Shown here: positions 12,851 through 24,500 of the stretch, one piece after another
Position numbering within the stretch: the first letter of the stretch is position 1
Layout: the number at the start of each line of letters is the position of its first letter
Assembly (NCBI GenBank): GCA_023213395.1
Contig: CM041465.1
Span: 36,773,741-36,837,740, forward strand
Source: Cycas panzhihuaensis
Taxonomy: Eukaryota; Cycadophyta
Direction of reading: 5' to 3'
DNA: 64,000 nucleotides
Translations under genes and position numbers: made by a program
Notes under the pieces: model-generated
Databases searched by the model: none
What the model saw: the letters and a program-made list of their open reading frames with translations, nothing else
What the model was told of the DNA's origin: nothing

Positions 12851-12886
<36 letters not shown>
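12851..12886 (+). repeat. (GA)18 microsatellite in plus leader
   Basis: 36 bp of perfect GA, followed by a purine-rich tract to about 12985. It is the plus-strand counterpart of the TC run at 11320-11420. Confidence 0.95.
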
Positions 12887-12889
<3 letters not shown>

Positions 12890-13399
12890 AAGGAACAAAA
12901 GAAAAAAAAAAGGAAGAAGACAGGAGAAAGAAGAAAGAAGAAAAGGGAAAATAGAAAAAATAAAAAAATAAAAAAGAAATCCACTTAGTCACACCTCACA
13001 ATGTAAGTTCACAGCTAAAAACTACCCTTACAAATCATATACCTTATTTTGATCAGTATATTGTATTGGTCATTTTGTTCTAAGTTAGTTCATGCAAGCA
13101 TTTTTCTTGCTTTCTAGTACGTGGGTCACTGGTAGGCCCCTCCTCCAACTCACTCTTATATCTTATATATCCTATTTGAATAAGCTTTTTGCACTTGTCC
13201 AAGTGAGCCAAATATCCTGCTTATGTAATTTTCAAGGTCAATAGCCTATAGATAACCCACATTTGCCTATTTTCACCCTTCTCTTCCTTATAACAATTCC
13301 CTAGTTCTTACATCCTATTATTTCTTGATCTTTCTCACTTTATATGTTCCCCCTTATTTCTATCTATTCTCACCTCTTTATATCCTTTCTCTATTCATC

Positions 13400-14560
13400 A
13401 TGGCTCCTCCAAGTAACGGTGATAAAATTTCTGCACTCGAGACCCAGGTCACCAACTTTTAGGAAGAACTTGGCCCAGAGCTAAATAACATGCATCAAGA
13501 GGTTAAAAATGAAGTTGCTACTATACATTAAGAAGTTAAAATAAACATGTCAACTATTGCATCTAAGTATGATATAAACTGAATAATGTAGTAGATATCC
13601 AACATCTTTGCCTAGTTACCAGGCATTTCCACTTCAGTAAGTCCCATACTATAGTAAATATCAACTCTGTTATCATGTTAGCAACACTTGTTTCATCATA
13701 AGATCAACATGTCCATATTTGATCTAGACCTCAATAAGGATAGCACATAAAGTTAGATCAGTAAATTAGAGTCCTACTTTACACTCAACCTAATGTTAGT
13801 CAACAACAACTTATATTTACTTCCATCCATTTAGATAGAAAGGCATACCATTAATTTTGATGGTGGAAGTGGCAGTACCCCTCTAGTCAATCTTGGGCCC
13901 ACTTCTCTACTTATTTTTTCAAGAAATATGAAGATAACTAGAACTAATCCTTCTTTATCTAATTAACATAGTTGAAACAAGTATCCTTTGTCAAAGTATA
14001 TACTAATGAGTTTCAATCTCTACATAATTAGATTGATTAACAATTTGATAAATAGATAAAGATAGATATGTATATATCTGAGCTCAAAGAACACATCCAA
14101 ATGTACTTGTAAATGGTATCCCTAACTACTCTAAAGGACACAGTCAAGATAGGAAAAGTTGTTGAAGCAAAATTTATCTTAGAAAGGCCTCCTCTATTCA
14201 GATAGGACTCCACCTAGTTTCAATGATCCTGACAAGCCAATTATCAATGAGATACTATGTGGCCCCAAAGACCATGCCCAACAGATTACCAACAATCATG
14301 CCCACAATTAGAATACCTGCCATCAATATCTCTTGAGCATTATACTAAGGAACCATCCCCAAAGTCTATTCACATCACTCTAGCTAAGGTGCAATGCCAT
14401 CGAGAAGCTAGTCTTTCTATGCAATGCTCCAAAAAATAGAACTCCAGTCATGGCTAAATTTGCAAAGCTAGGAAGATGGTATTTACAATTGATCCTGACT
14501 TATCTCTAGAAGATGACCTTAAGACTGAGCATAAATATGATGATGAATCCTAAGACCACT
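13400..14560 (+). pseudogene. Chromovirus gag
   Basis: ATG at 13400 opens MAPPSNGDKISALETQVTNF and meets TAG at once, where Gln or similar is expected. Further traces of a plant gypsy gag follow, with TAG/TAA codons every few dozen residues. A weak knuckle-like CHREASLSMQC is seen near 14390-14430. The structural shell protein is not producible. The start is chosen because both copies in the window keep ATGGCTCC here. Confidence 0.6.
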
Positions 14561-14639
14561 CTACTCATGAGTTTCCCCCTAATCCTAAACCTGAAGTTTC
14601 TTTATTAGCCATTACCTTTACCTCATGTCCCAAACCACT

Positions 14640-14800
14640 GTGGGTTAAAGAAATACTTTGAAAAATCCTAATCACTATTTTAATTGATGATGGCACATCA
14701 CTAAATTTCATTGATATATCCATCACCTAATAGATGAATCTTTACATAGAACCTAAGACAGGCTTCACTTGTTCCTTACCTAGTCATCACACCCTTCATT
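14640..14800 (+). pseudogene. Chromovirus aspartic protease remnant
   Basis: ILITILIDDGTSLNFIDIS near 14665-14720 matches the gypsy protease active-site region, where D(S/T)GA(S/T) is usual. Here the motif reads DDGTS. Hydrophobic residues before it and N-F-I after it are in the expected places. Confidence 0.55.
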
Positions 14801-15229
14801 GTATAGGAATAATTAAAAATCTTATGATTTATATTGGCTCGTATATCCTTTCTCTGATTTTTATGCCTTATCCATAGGTGGGTTAGATGTAATTCTTAGT
14901 GTACAGTGGCTCTAGACACTAGGAACTTATAGCACTAATAACTCACTCACAACCCCATTCATTATGTTCAAAGATCACATAGGCCGCTCATATAAATTTT
15001 ATAGGATGTAATCCCCCCCCCTAACAAAGTAATCTCACTCACCGAAATATGTTGATAACTCAATGGTAATAAAGGGTACATTGTTCATCTCAACCATATC
15101 TAAGTCCCCTTAGGCATTCACCCTAATATCTAATAAGTATTAGATTGATATCAATTAGTATTTATTTCATTACCTATTAGTCCCCCACCTGATTAAGGCT
15201 ATTATCATACTATTGAGTTACAAAATCCA

Positions 15230-15960
15230 TACAAATTATTAGTCTTTGACTATATAAGGACTCATACTTTCAAAAGAACTAAAATTGAAAACACCACGAA
15301 AGAATTAATGGACATGGGCCTCATTCAACCTAGTAAGAGTTTGTATATTGTACTCATTATTTTGGTTTGTAAAAAGGATGGCTCTTTTTGATTTTGTGTT
15401 GATTATCGTGCATTAAACAAAATCACCATAAAAAATAAGTTCCCTACACCACGAATAGATGACATGTTAGATGATATCCATGGTGCTATCATTTTTACCA
15501 GACTTGATCTATAGTCAGGATATTACTAGATCCTTGTCTTGCTAAAGGATTAACATAAAATGGCCTTCCAAATCCACCATGGCCACTTTGAGTTCCAAGT
15601 CATGCCCTTTTGCTTATGTAATGATTTGGCTACCTTCTAAGCCCTTATGAATAAAATATTTTTCCTATACCTACGAAAATTTATCATCATCTTCTTTGAT
15701 GATATTCTTATCTATATCTCAAACATGTTTACTTATATCTTGCATTTAGAAATGGTTCTTAAAATCTTGGCTAAGAATAAGTTATATACCAAACTCTCTA
15801 AATGTGAGTTTAGGAAATCTAAACTATAATATCTTAGTCATATTATATCATTTGTAGGGATTCAAGTGGATCTTGATAAAGTTGCTATCATCACCAATTG
15901 GCTAATCCCTAAAATCCTTACCTAATTATGGGCCCTCCTAAGGCTTACTAGATTTTATCG
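15230..15960 (+). pseudogene. Chromovirus reverse transcriptase
   Basis: Clear Ty3/gypsy [22 protein letters not shown], then FTRLDL, the segment ending QVMPF, and FFDDILIY at about 15690 (both catalytic Asp present, with Tyr of YxDD as Phe). It continues through LSKCEF and a stretch matching the thumb. In-frame stops include TAGs after LDL and after SGYY. Non-functional. Confidence 0.82.
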
Positions 15961-16500
15961 TCGGTCCATTTGAAACTATGCCATCTTAACCATCCCTTTA
16001 ACCCACCTACTTAGGAAAGATTCCTTTCAATGGTCTCCCTCAGCCAACGAGGCCTTCCTCCATCTTAAGGAAGTCATGACAACAACTTAGGTTTTAGCCT
16101 CACTTGACTTTACTTAGCTATTCTAACTAGAATGTAATATCTCTGGGTTTGGATTGGTTGTAATCTTAATGCAAGGCTTCCATCCCATCATTTTTGAAAG
16201 TCAAAAACTCAAGGAGCATGATTGTAGACTATCTATCTATAAAAAGAAATATAGGCCATCCTTCACACTATCAATAAATTGTGATGGTATCTACTTGATT
16301 CTAAATTTACTATCCTCACTAATCATCATAGCCTTTGTCGCCCACTAGACCAACCAATCCTCTTAAAAGAGTAGACCAAATGGGTTGACTTCCTTCAAGT
16401 TTTTGACTTTATAATCACAAATAAAAAGAGAAAGGATAATATTGTGGCAAATGCCCTCTCTTAGTTACCCTTTCTTATGCTTGATGGCAACGCCCCTTAC
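15961..16500 (+). pseudogene. Chromovirus RNase H remnant
   Basis: Follows RT without a break. It contains the connection motif FYRRSI...ILTIPLTHLLRK, then FQWSPSANEAFLHLK and a remnant of the D-A-S-x-x-G block (ECNISGFGLVVILMQG). The C-terminal NIVANALS echoes the usual N-x-V-A-D-x-L-S, with Asp changed to Asn. Several stops. Confidence 0.68.
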
Positions 16501-16659
16501 ACTGAGGACCTCATCTTTCTTGCCATCTCTTCCTCATAACCGATGTGGATATAAGACTGTTGTGGCTAACCAATCCTAATAAGACTTTTTATAGTGGGTT
16601 GACAAGGTCCATACTCATAAGGATTGGTCCATCCATAACAATCTTCTCTTATACTAAAA

Positions 16660-17330
16660 TCACATATTTGTACACTCCCACTTAGCTTCCATTTCCTAGA
16701 TTTTATTAGAAATCATTCTTCCTCTCTTGGTGACCATTTTGGTTTTAATAAGACTTATCGCAAGATATGGTCTGACTTCTTTTAGCTAGAAATGAGGGTT
16801 TCCCTCCTCACGTTTTTCTATGAATACAACATATGCCAGTGTAACAAAGTTGATATGAAACCCTAACCAGTTCTCCTTCAACCTTTACATATCCCACATG
16901 GCAAATGGCAAAATATTACTATGGATTTTATCATGGGCCTACCATTATCTGTTAGGTATGACTCTATTTTAGTAGTCATAGATAGGTTAACAAAATATGT
17001 CCACTTCCTACCTATCCACACAACATATAAGGCATTGTGCATGGTTGACATTTACCTCCAAATAATATTCCACTTGCATGGTTTCCATCAACATCTTAAA
17101 TTCACTAGCTCCTTCTAGTACAAGTTATTTGATACCTTATGAACATCATTTAATATGAGCTTGGTATCATATCCATAGATTAATGGATAATAAGAGATCC
17201 TTAATAAAACTCTAGATACTTACATTGCTTTGTATATGACCACTAGTCTAAATAGACAGCATGGCTAGCCTTAGTCTAGTATTAGTATAACTCCTCACAT
17301 TATTTAACTATTAGAATGCCCCTATTTTAG
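16660..17330 (+). pseudogene. Chromovirus integrase
   Basis: The zinc-binding part is recognisable at about 16670-16850 (HFGFNKTYRKIW, then CQCNKVD with spacing changed). The core starts [12 protein letters not shown] at 16915 and continues [19 protein letters not shown]. This is the catalytic DFI...VDRL region of gypsy integrase. Stops follow SSF at 17118 and beyond. Confidence 0.75.
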
Positions 17331-17559
17331 CTCTCTATGGATATCCCCCACCCTCCCATCACACCTTAGCCACCAACCTCTACATAGTAGCAATATAATA
17401 AAAATTACAATATATGGATCAAATTCTCCATGCTCTTAAATAAAACCTATCTATGGCCTAGAATCGGATGAAACAATTAGTAGATTGCCATAATTTAGAT
17501 TGCTCCTTCAACATTGGTAATCTTGTATTCCTTCATCTACAACCTTATAGGCAATAATC

Positions 17560-17930
17560 TCTCTACCACTATAAGAACCACGAATTTAACCCTCGATATT
17601 ATGGCCCCTACAAAGTTCTCAAACATATTAGTGAAGCTGCATATGCCCTTGACCTTTCCCTATCACCAGCATCCATAATGTTTTTTATATTTCCTGTCAC
17701 TGAAAGTGTCTAAGTAAAACCCATGTCCCCTAGATAACCCTATCAATTTTAGATGAAGAGTACTCCTTGATTGTACCTCCAGAATGTATACTAGCTAGCA
17801 GATAATGATGTCTCTAGGATTGGTCAATTTTAGAATATTTAATAGAATGGATAAGTTGAACCTCTGATGAAGCAACTTGGGAATCTAATGGATTTGTCAA
17901 GAAGCAACCACACCTCAAATGCCTTAAGGA
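17560..17930 (+). pseudogene. Integrase C-terminus and chromodomain remnant
   Basis: RYYGPYKVLKHI and AYALDLSLSPAS (about 17600-17670) are the GPF/Y-like end of integrase. YSLIVPPECILASR (17760-17800), then ILEYLIEWIS and DEATWES (about 17830-17890), match the chromodomain tail of chromoviruses, where W-K-G-L...E-(A/S)-T-W-E is usual. In the family this domain guides integration toward particular chromatin. Here stops break it. Confidence 0.7.
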
Positions 17931-17954
17931 CTAAGCATCTCAAGGGAGGGGACT

Positions 17955-18369
17955 TGTTACATAACTCATCTTGCTAAGTTATGTAAACTATTAATATGTA
18001 GAGAACTACCATAAGGTTAAGTGATAAGGTTAGTTATAGAACTTGGTGCACATGCCGATAAGCTAACTAATGGTATACAAGGCCACTATGTGGTCCAATA
18101 GAATATAAGGTTGCTTGGGCCACCAATAGTATTGTGTGGGAAAGACCCTCTTTTGTCTATATAAGGGTCATGGATTATAAAAGATAGCTAACTAGATATT
18201 ACTTCTAAAAGGATTATACTTGGGTACTTCATTTAATGATTAATTAGCACTCTTATTCTTTGTGAGACTCTTTTGATAATCTGTTTGTCTTTATTGATTT
18301 GAATAAAGTAGTTGTGCATTATTTTTTTTTTTATTATACCAAGGAGCACCTACAAGAAGAATCGTCCTA
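17955..18369 (+). repeat. 3' LTR of chromovirus
   Basis: 415 bp, starts TGTTACATAACTC after the purine tract and ends GTCCTA (terminal CA decayed to TA), then target duplicate AATGC. Keeps CTATATAAGGGTCATGG and AATAAAG as in the 5' LTR. Confidence 0.85.
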
Positions 18370-18374
18370 AATGC

Positions 18375-21300
18375 AATGGACTAATGTAGAGAATAGAATA
18401 TAATAGAAGTAAAAGAGGAGAACAACATTCTTTAATATAGTCGTTGGATGAAGGGAGATGAAAGGAAGACTCATATTATATCATAGATTGAATCTCCTTA
18501 GGTATATCTATAATGATAGCCCTCTCGATAAAGTTGGATGGTATATTAAGGATTTGGTAGAAAATCTAACTAGAACAAATTAATTTTTAATAGATCAAAA
18601 AATAAATAGATGTATTTTAAGTGTTGAGAAGCTAATCCATTATAAAATATGAGCAAATAATTGAAAAGTAAATAAAATAACTAAGAAAAAAACCAATCAA
18701 AAGAATAAAAGAAATTTTGCTAAGGGTCAAAGGTCACTAATTAATTCTATTATTAGTAAAAATAAAGGAACAAGTGCTCAAAGGAAAAGAAAAGATAAAA
18801 TTGCTTACTAAGCAAAACTTATACGGTGAAGTATGATAGTGTTCACTTCTCTATTCCATTAAACTTAGATTTAAGTGGTATAAGATGTTAAAGATAAGCT
18901 CTTAATGCTATCGATGAAGTTCTAATATAGGATTTGGAGCTCTAAAATTGAATGGAGTATTTCTCTAGTGAATTCTTTTGGGCAGTGAGAAGACAATAAA
19001 TATTCAAATCGCTTCTCTTCTCTTCTATATCGTAAAGTGTATATATCTTTTCTATTAATTGTTAATGAACTATATACTAATTATTATTTCTCTTCTACTA
19101 AAAACTCATCATTAAAGTCAAAGAATAAATGGCAAATCATATGAAGTCTAAAATTAATTTAAGAAAGAGTTAATATAACACTAATAGTTAGGTGAAGTAG
19201 TTTAAAAAATACAAATAACTACTACTACTATGGCTCAATAACAAAACTTATGAGCTAGAGTTTAGAAAAAACTCATGAATTAGCTTAATCTATATTACAT
19301 GATATAAAGACAGAATATATGAACTATAATGATGGTTATAAGGGCTTATAATAGTGTTGTAGTTTTCTATAATAATCTTCCATCCAAATTTGCTTCTAGA
19401 ATTTAATAGAAACTGATAAAAGAATTAATGATTGATTTTATTAATTCATTAAGGATTTATTGTATCATACTTTGTAATGTTTGTATATAATTGACATTGA
19501 GGGCTTTATTGTCATAAATGGGTTAAGTCATAACTTAATGTTATAAACCTAGATATGTGGGGGTACTTTTGCTCTAAGTATTAAATAATGTAAAGTTGAT
19601 TTAATCATGTAAGATGCCAACCATCATCTTACCTGATCTTATGCTTAACATTCCTCATGTATATTATAATTGTCTCCTTTGTTGCATATGTAAGGCTTTT
19701 AATATGTAATATTTCATGTTATTTATTTTTTACATATGAAAAATTAATGTAAGTAATATTTTCATTGGATCCTATGAGAGATTCATTGCTTCTTTATGTT
19801 TATTAACTTGAATGTTTATTGAGTGTATTTTATATATAAGTGAGTTTTGAGCCTGCGTTAAAATTGGTTAGATTCTCTCACCTTTCAGAAACTATATTGA
19901 TAAATTTATTAATACCAATCTTAATATTTCACCCTCATGAGATTTCACTTGGAATGATAAATTAAGAATACATCATCATTTCCTTTGCCAAGTACAAGGT
20001 GTATCCATTAAGTTTTTCATTTATATTTGATTTCACAACCTTGATAAATGTCAAAATATAAGTTGGCTATCATTCTTGGATTTGGCTTGGCAAATTAAAC
20101 ATACATATAGTTTAACATAATCTGATATTGTTTTATTATTATCAATTGTTGTTTAGCAAAAGGTTTGGGATTTGCATGGAATTTTATATTTAAATTTATT
20201 TTATTTATCCTCATAAATTTTATAAAGTGATATGACTATCATTATATCTCATTGATGAGCTTAGAATGTAGCTCCTTTTTTGTGGAATTTCATTTTTCTT
20301 CTTGTTTCAATTCATTATATTCAATATTTTAGGCTCTTATCTACATAGTATTATTGCTAATCATTATATCATTCTTTTCGCCTTCAAATTATAAGCTTCT
20401 TCTTTACTATTGAGTGCATCTGTTTGTATATCTTTCACTTTATCTTTCTCCTTATTTAAGTTTTGAAGATGTGTCTTATCTTGAAGTTCAATATTGTTTA
20501 TGGTCTATGTTTAATTCTTATAACCCATGTCTTACCTTATTTGGGGATGAAAATATTTTGACATAATAGCATTATTATTCATTAAGTTTTTCTTGATTAA
20601 ATGCTTATTTTTTATTCTATTTCTAATAGTATTTTATGTAAGTCTAAAATATGGATTGCATCTCATAAGCTTCTAGATATGAAATTTTATTTCTCTTTTA
20701 ACTATATCTAGTATGTTCATTACTATATTCACTCCAATATATATCCACGCCATTTCCAAGGCCATGACTTTCAAATTGTAAGTATATTTTAACATTTAAG
20801 CTATTCCTTAGTTGATGGATGAGAGCAACACATGCTTCAACCATAGTATATTTAGCATCATCCTCATTTCTTTCTTCCTTTAGTCTTCCTTTATTATTGT
20901 CTTCTAGTGGATATAGTTAGTTGCTTATAAAAACAAAAGAAGGGATTTATTTTTTCAAAAGTGGTATTTCTTATACTTTTTCTTATATATATATATATAT
21001 GCAAAATTTTAACTTCTTATAAGAACATTTCAATCTTCATATAAATTTTTAGGTCCTTTGAATCTAAAATAAGTAGACTGTGTATGTGAATTTGCCTTTA
21101 ATAGGTCATAAAGCCTAGCTTTATGTGCCATTGGTTATATGGACCATGATAACAACTATGTACTATTAATTCATTTGATTACTTTTTATCTATCTTTAAA
21201 ATATCCTAGAAGATATCCAACCATAAAAATTTTGTAAAATATATTTTATTTTTATAATTATAATACTTTCAAATGTTAATTGAAACTCCAACACTACGTT
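18375..21300. other. No gene seen; AT-rich intergenic DNA
   Basis: Stops in all frames and no recognised element. A short (TA) run lies at about 20984-21000. Nothing here resembles exons of the downstream PPR gene. Confidence 0.5.
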
Positions 21301-21680
21301 CATTTTGAAAAGCAAGTTAACTCAATGGTACAAATTTGAAAAGTAGTTAAAAGGGTTTCACAATGGCGGTCTTGAGTCCTTAGAAGTCGCAAAGACTATC
21401 CCTTAAAATCTTAAGAAAGAATCATTTTACGTGTAATATATGATAGATACGATGTTACACTCTCCCGACTCGTTCGACGTAGCTGTAATGCTTCCCAAGG
21501 GGTTTAGGAGAACACGCCAACCCTCGGAGTCATGGATTTGGTGCCAGTGTCGCACCCTAAATAACAACGTACAAGTAATAACTTTTGAGAGAAAGTTGGA
21601 TTGAATTCTAAAGCATTTTTGCGTTTTGATTCAGATTCGTCAAAGGGAAATTCGATTTTGAAATAATTTCAATACGTTGT
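21301..21680 (+). promoter_or_regulatory. Probable 5' flank or leader of the PPR gene
   Basis: Sequence before the PPR ORF. A more GC- and CpG-containing patch (about 21455-21560) stands out from the AT-rich surroundings, as near the 5' end of a low-methylation host gene. No convincing TATA box or splice site was identified, so promoter status is inference from position. Confidence 0.3.
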
Positions 21681-24419
21681 TTGGGGTACAGCTCACAAGG
21701 ACCATTAAAGTGGAGGCCATTTGTGTTATACGATAACGGTAAACGAGGTGCTGCATCCCATCCTCTGCAATTGACGTGGGGAGTATCTTTCACATGGTTC
21801 GTCATGCGCTTGATTGTTAGGCTCATTCACGTATGTAGCAAACCCACCCCCTTGGCATCTACCAACACAATTTTTACTGCCCTGAACGGAGTCACCGGAA
21901 GAAAATCAGACGGCGAAATGCAGCGCAGCAATGCCTATCCTGTCGTTGGTCCGGACATCAACGCATTTTCCGTGGAGAACCCATTAATGGAGGCCCTTGG
22001 CAATTTGCCGGATATCGACAACCTACGAACTCCATTGGGCTCCAAGGTCGACGGCACCTTACTTTTAACCGGAATTGAACAAAAGGCCAAATCAGACACC
22101 AAACTCGTGCACGTATATGCCAAGCGTGGGAGCCTGGTGAATGCACGCCTCGTTTTTGACAAAATACCGAAACGAAATCTGCAATTATGGACTGCCATGA
22201 TTGGAGGATATGCCAGGCACGGCAATTCTGGAGAAGCCCTTAAACTCTATATCCAGATGCAAAGGGAAGGTATGCATCCTGATCATTTCGTTCTTCCTTG
22301 TGTTCTCAAGGCATGCGCACATTTAGCGGCTCTTCAATGGGGTAAGGAGATCCATGGTTACGTTATCAGATGCAGGTTTGAATCGGACGTTTTTGTGGGG
22401 AATGCTCTCACAGATATGTATGCAAAATGTGGAGGTTTAGAGGATGCACGCCAAGTGTTTGACAGAATGTCTAAAAGAAATGTTGCTTCATGGAATGTTA
22501 TGATTGCAGGCTATGCCCAGATTGGAAATGGTGACGAGGCTTCAAAATTATTCCGTCAAATGCAAATGACAAGCATATCCCCGGATGTGATCTCCTGGAG
22601 TGCGATGATTGCGGGGCATGTCCAAAATGGAGACTACAATGAAGCCTTCAAACTCTTTCATCGGATGCATAGGGCAGGAGTGCAACCGAGCTCAGTCACT
22701 ACTTCCAGTATTCTCCCGGCATGTGCACACCTACAAGCCCTCCAACAGGGCAAGCAAATCCATGGGCACATAATTCGAACTGGAATCGAGACTGATGTCT
22801 TTGTGGGGAGTGCTCTTGTAGACATGTATGCAAAATGTAGAAGTCTAGAGGACGCACGCTTAGTGTTTGACAAAATGTCTCAAAGAAATGTGGTCTCATG
22901 GAATGCCATGATTGCAGGCTATGTACAAAATGGCAATGGAGATTTGGCCTTGCAACTATTTGATCAAATGCAATTCTCAAGCGTGAAACCCAATTCGGTG
23001 ACCATTGCAAGTGTTCTCCCGGCTTGTGGCCACCTAGCAGCCCTAGAAGAGGGCAGAGGGATCCATGAGTACATTATCAGAAATAGAATTGAGCCGAATG
23101 TCTTTGTGGGGAGTGCGCTTGTGGATATGTATGCCAAATGTGGCAATATAGAGGAGGCACGCCAGGAGTTTGAAAAGATGTCTCAAAGAAATGTAGTCTC
23201 ATGGAATGCAATGATTGTGGGTTATGCTCAGAATGGGCACGGTGACAAGGCCTTAAAACTCTTTCGTGAAATGCAACTGGTAGGTATGAAACCTAACTCA
23301 ATCACATTGGCGAGTCTTCTTCCTGCGTGTGCCCACATAACAGCTTTGCAGCAGGGAAAAGAAATCCATGAATACATAATTAGAAGGGCCTTTGACTCAA
23401 ATGTCTTTGTGGGGAGTGCTCTAGTAGACATGTATGCCAAATGTGGGAGTATAAACAATGCCCGCCATGTGTTTGACAAAATGTTGGAAAAAAATGTAGC
23501 TTCCTGGAATGCAATGATTGCAGGGTATGCCTCACATGGGTATGGTGAGGACTCCCTCACACTCTTTAACCAAATGATACAAGCAGGCTTCATCCCAGAC
23601 CACATATCATTCACTGGTGTTCTATCTGCATGCACCCATGCAGGCATGGTATGTGAAGGCTTGAAATTGTTTGAGTGCATGAGTAGAGATTATCACATCT
23701 TACCCAGTGCAGAGCACTATGCGTGTGTTGTTGATCTTCTTGGTCGAGCTGGGCGCCTAATTGAAGCACATGACATTATCAACAACATGCCATTTAAACC
23801 TAATGCTAGTATATGTGGGGCTTTGCTCGGTGCATGCAGAATCTATTGCAATATAGATCTAGGAGAACGTATGGCAGAATATCTTTTTGAGTTAGAGCCT
23901 GAAAATGCTGGAAATTATTTACTGCTATCAAACATCTATGCTGCAGCAGGAAGGTGGGATGATGTTGCAAAGGTCAGAAAAATGATGAAAGACAGAGGGT
24001 TGAAAAGGAGGCCAGGATGCAGTTGGATTGAGGTCAATAACAGGGTTTATACATTCCTTGTGGGAAACAGTGCGCACCCACAAATGGAGAAAATCTCTGC
24101 AGCGTTAGAGAGCTTGGCTGGTCAGATGAAGGAGGCAGGGTATATCCCTGAGACAAGCTTTGTGCTTCATAACGTGGAGGAGGATGAGAAGGAACATATC
24201 CTCTGCGGCCACAGTGAGAAGCTAGCCATTGCTTTTGGGCTTATCAACACATGCCCTGGGACACCTTTACGGATCATCAAGAACCTTCGTGTGTGTGGTG
24301 ACTGCCATGCAGCAACCAAGTACATCTCTAAGATTGTTGGGCGAGATATTACTGTAAGGGATGCCAACCGCTTTCACCATTACAAGGATGGGCACTGCTC
24401 TTGTGGGGATTATTGGTGA
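21681..24419 (+). CDS. DYW-type PLS pentatricopeptide repeat protein, likely organellar RNA-editing factor
   Basis: An uninterrupted 912-codon ORF. PPR units run from about residue 137 to 700 as P-L-S triplets. S units read VFVGSALVDMYAKC and P units VVSWNAMIAGY; E1/E2 units follow. The DYW deaminase domain (778-912) has PGCSWIEV at its start, HSE at 844-846, CGDCH at 872-876, HH at 899-900, CSC at 906-908 and terminal DYW. All zinc and catalytic positions expected for C-to-U deamination are present. In plants such proteins bind a specific organellar transcript and edit a cytidine. Start: Met1 (21681) gives the longest ORF, but Met42 (21804) begins MRLIVRLIHVCSKP, a basic stretch that looks like a targeting peptide, so 21804 is a real alternative. 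No intron is apparent. One triplet is irregular, with two P-like units in a row. It is the only intact host gene here. The exact orthologue and target are unknown. Confidence 0.95.
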   Translation: MGYSSQGPLKWRPFVLYDNGKRGAASHPLQLTWGVSFTWFVMRLIVRLIHVCSKPTPLASTNTIFTALNGVTGRKSDGEMQRSNAYPVVGPDINAFSVENPLMEALGNLPDIDNLRTPLGSKVDGTLLLTGIEQKAKSDTKLVHVYAKRGSLVNARLVFDKIPKRNLQLWTAMIGGYARHGNSGEALKLYIQMQREGMHPDHFVLPCVLKACAHLAALQWGKEIHGYVIRCRFESDVFVGNALTDMYAKCGGLEDARQVFDRMSKRNVASWNVMIAGYAQIGNGDEASKLFRQMQMTSISPDVISWSAMIAGHVQNGDYNEAFKLFHRMHRAGVQPSSVTTSSILPACAHLQALQQGKQIHGHIIRTGIETDVFVGSALVDMYAKCRSLEDARLVFDKMSQRNVVSWNAMIAGYVQNGNGDLALQLFDQMQFSSVKPNSVTIASVLPACGHLAALEEGRGIHEYIIRNRIEPNVFVGSALVDMYAKCGNIEEARQEFEKMSQRNVVSWNAMIVGYAQNGHGDKALKLFREMQLVGMKPNSITLASLLPACAHITALQQGKEIHEYIIRRAFDSNVFVGSALVDMYAKCGSINNARHVFDKMLEKNVASWNAMIAGYASHGYGEDSLTLFNQMIQAGFIPDHISFTGVLSACTHAGMVCEGLKLFECMSRDYHILPSAEHYACVVDLLGRAGRLIEAHDIINNMPFKPNASICGALLGACRIYCNIDLGERMAEYLFELEPENAGNYLLLSNIYAAAGRWDDVAKVRKMMKDRGLKRRPGCSWIEVNNRVYTFLVGNSAHPQMEKISAALESLAGQMKEAGYIPETSFVLHNVEEDEKEHILCGHSEKLAIAFGLINTCPGTPLRIIKNLRVCGDCHAATKYISKIVGRDITVRDANRFHHYKDGHCSCGDYW

Positions 24420-24500
24420 TGATAATTGAAATAAGTAACAAATATAAGCTTGCAAAACAACATGCCTGAGTGTAATATTTGACCTATGCTTCTACTCAAG

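Noticed and set aside
21455-21560. Upstream exon of the PPR gene
   Set aside because: No splice donor or acceptor pair and no coding continuity with the 912-codon frame.
22658-23680. Minus-strand ORFs of 71-150 codons inside the PPR gene
   Set aside because: Antisense shadows of repeated PPR units; codon pattern follows the plus frame.
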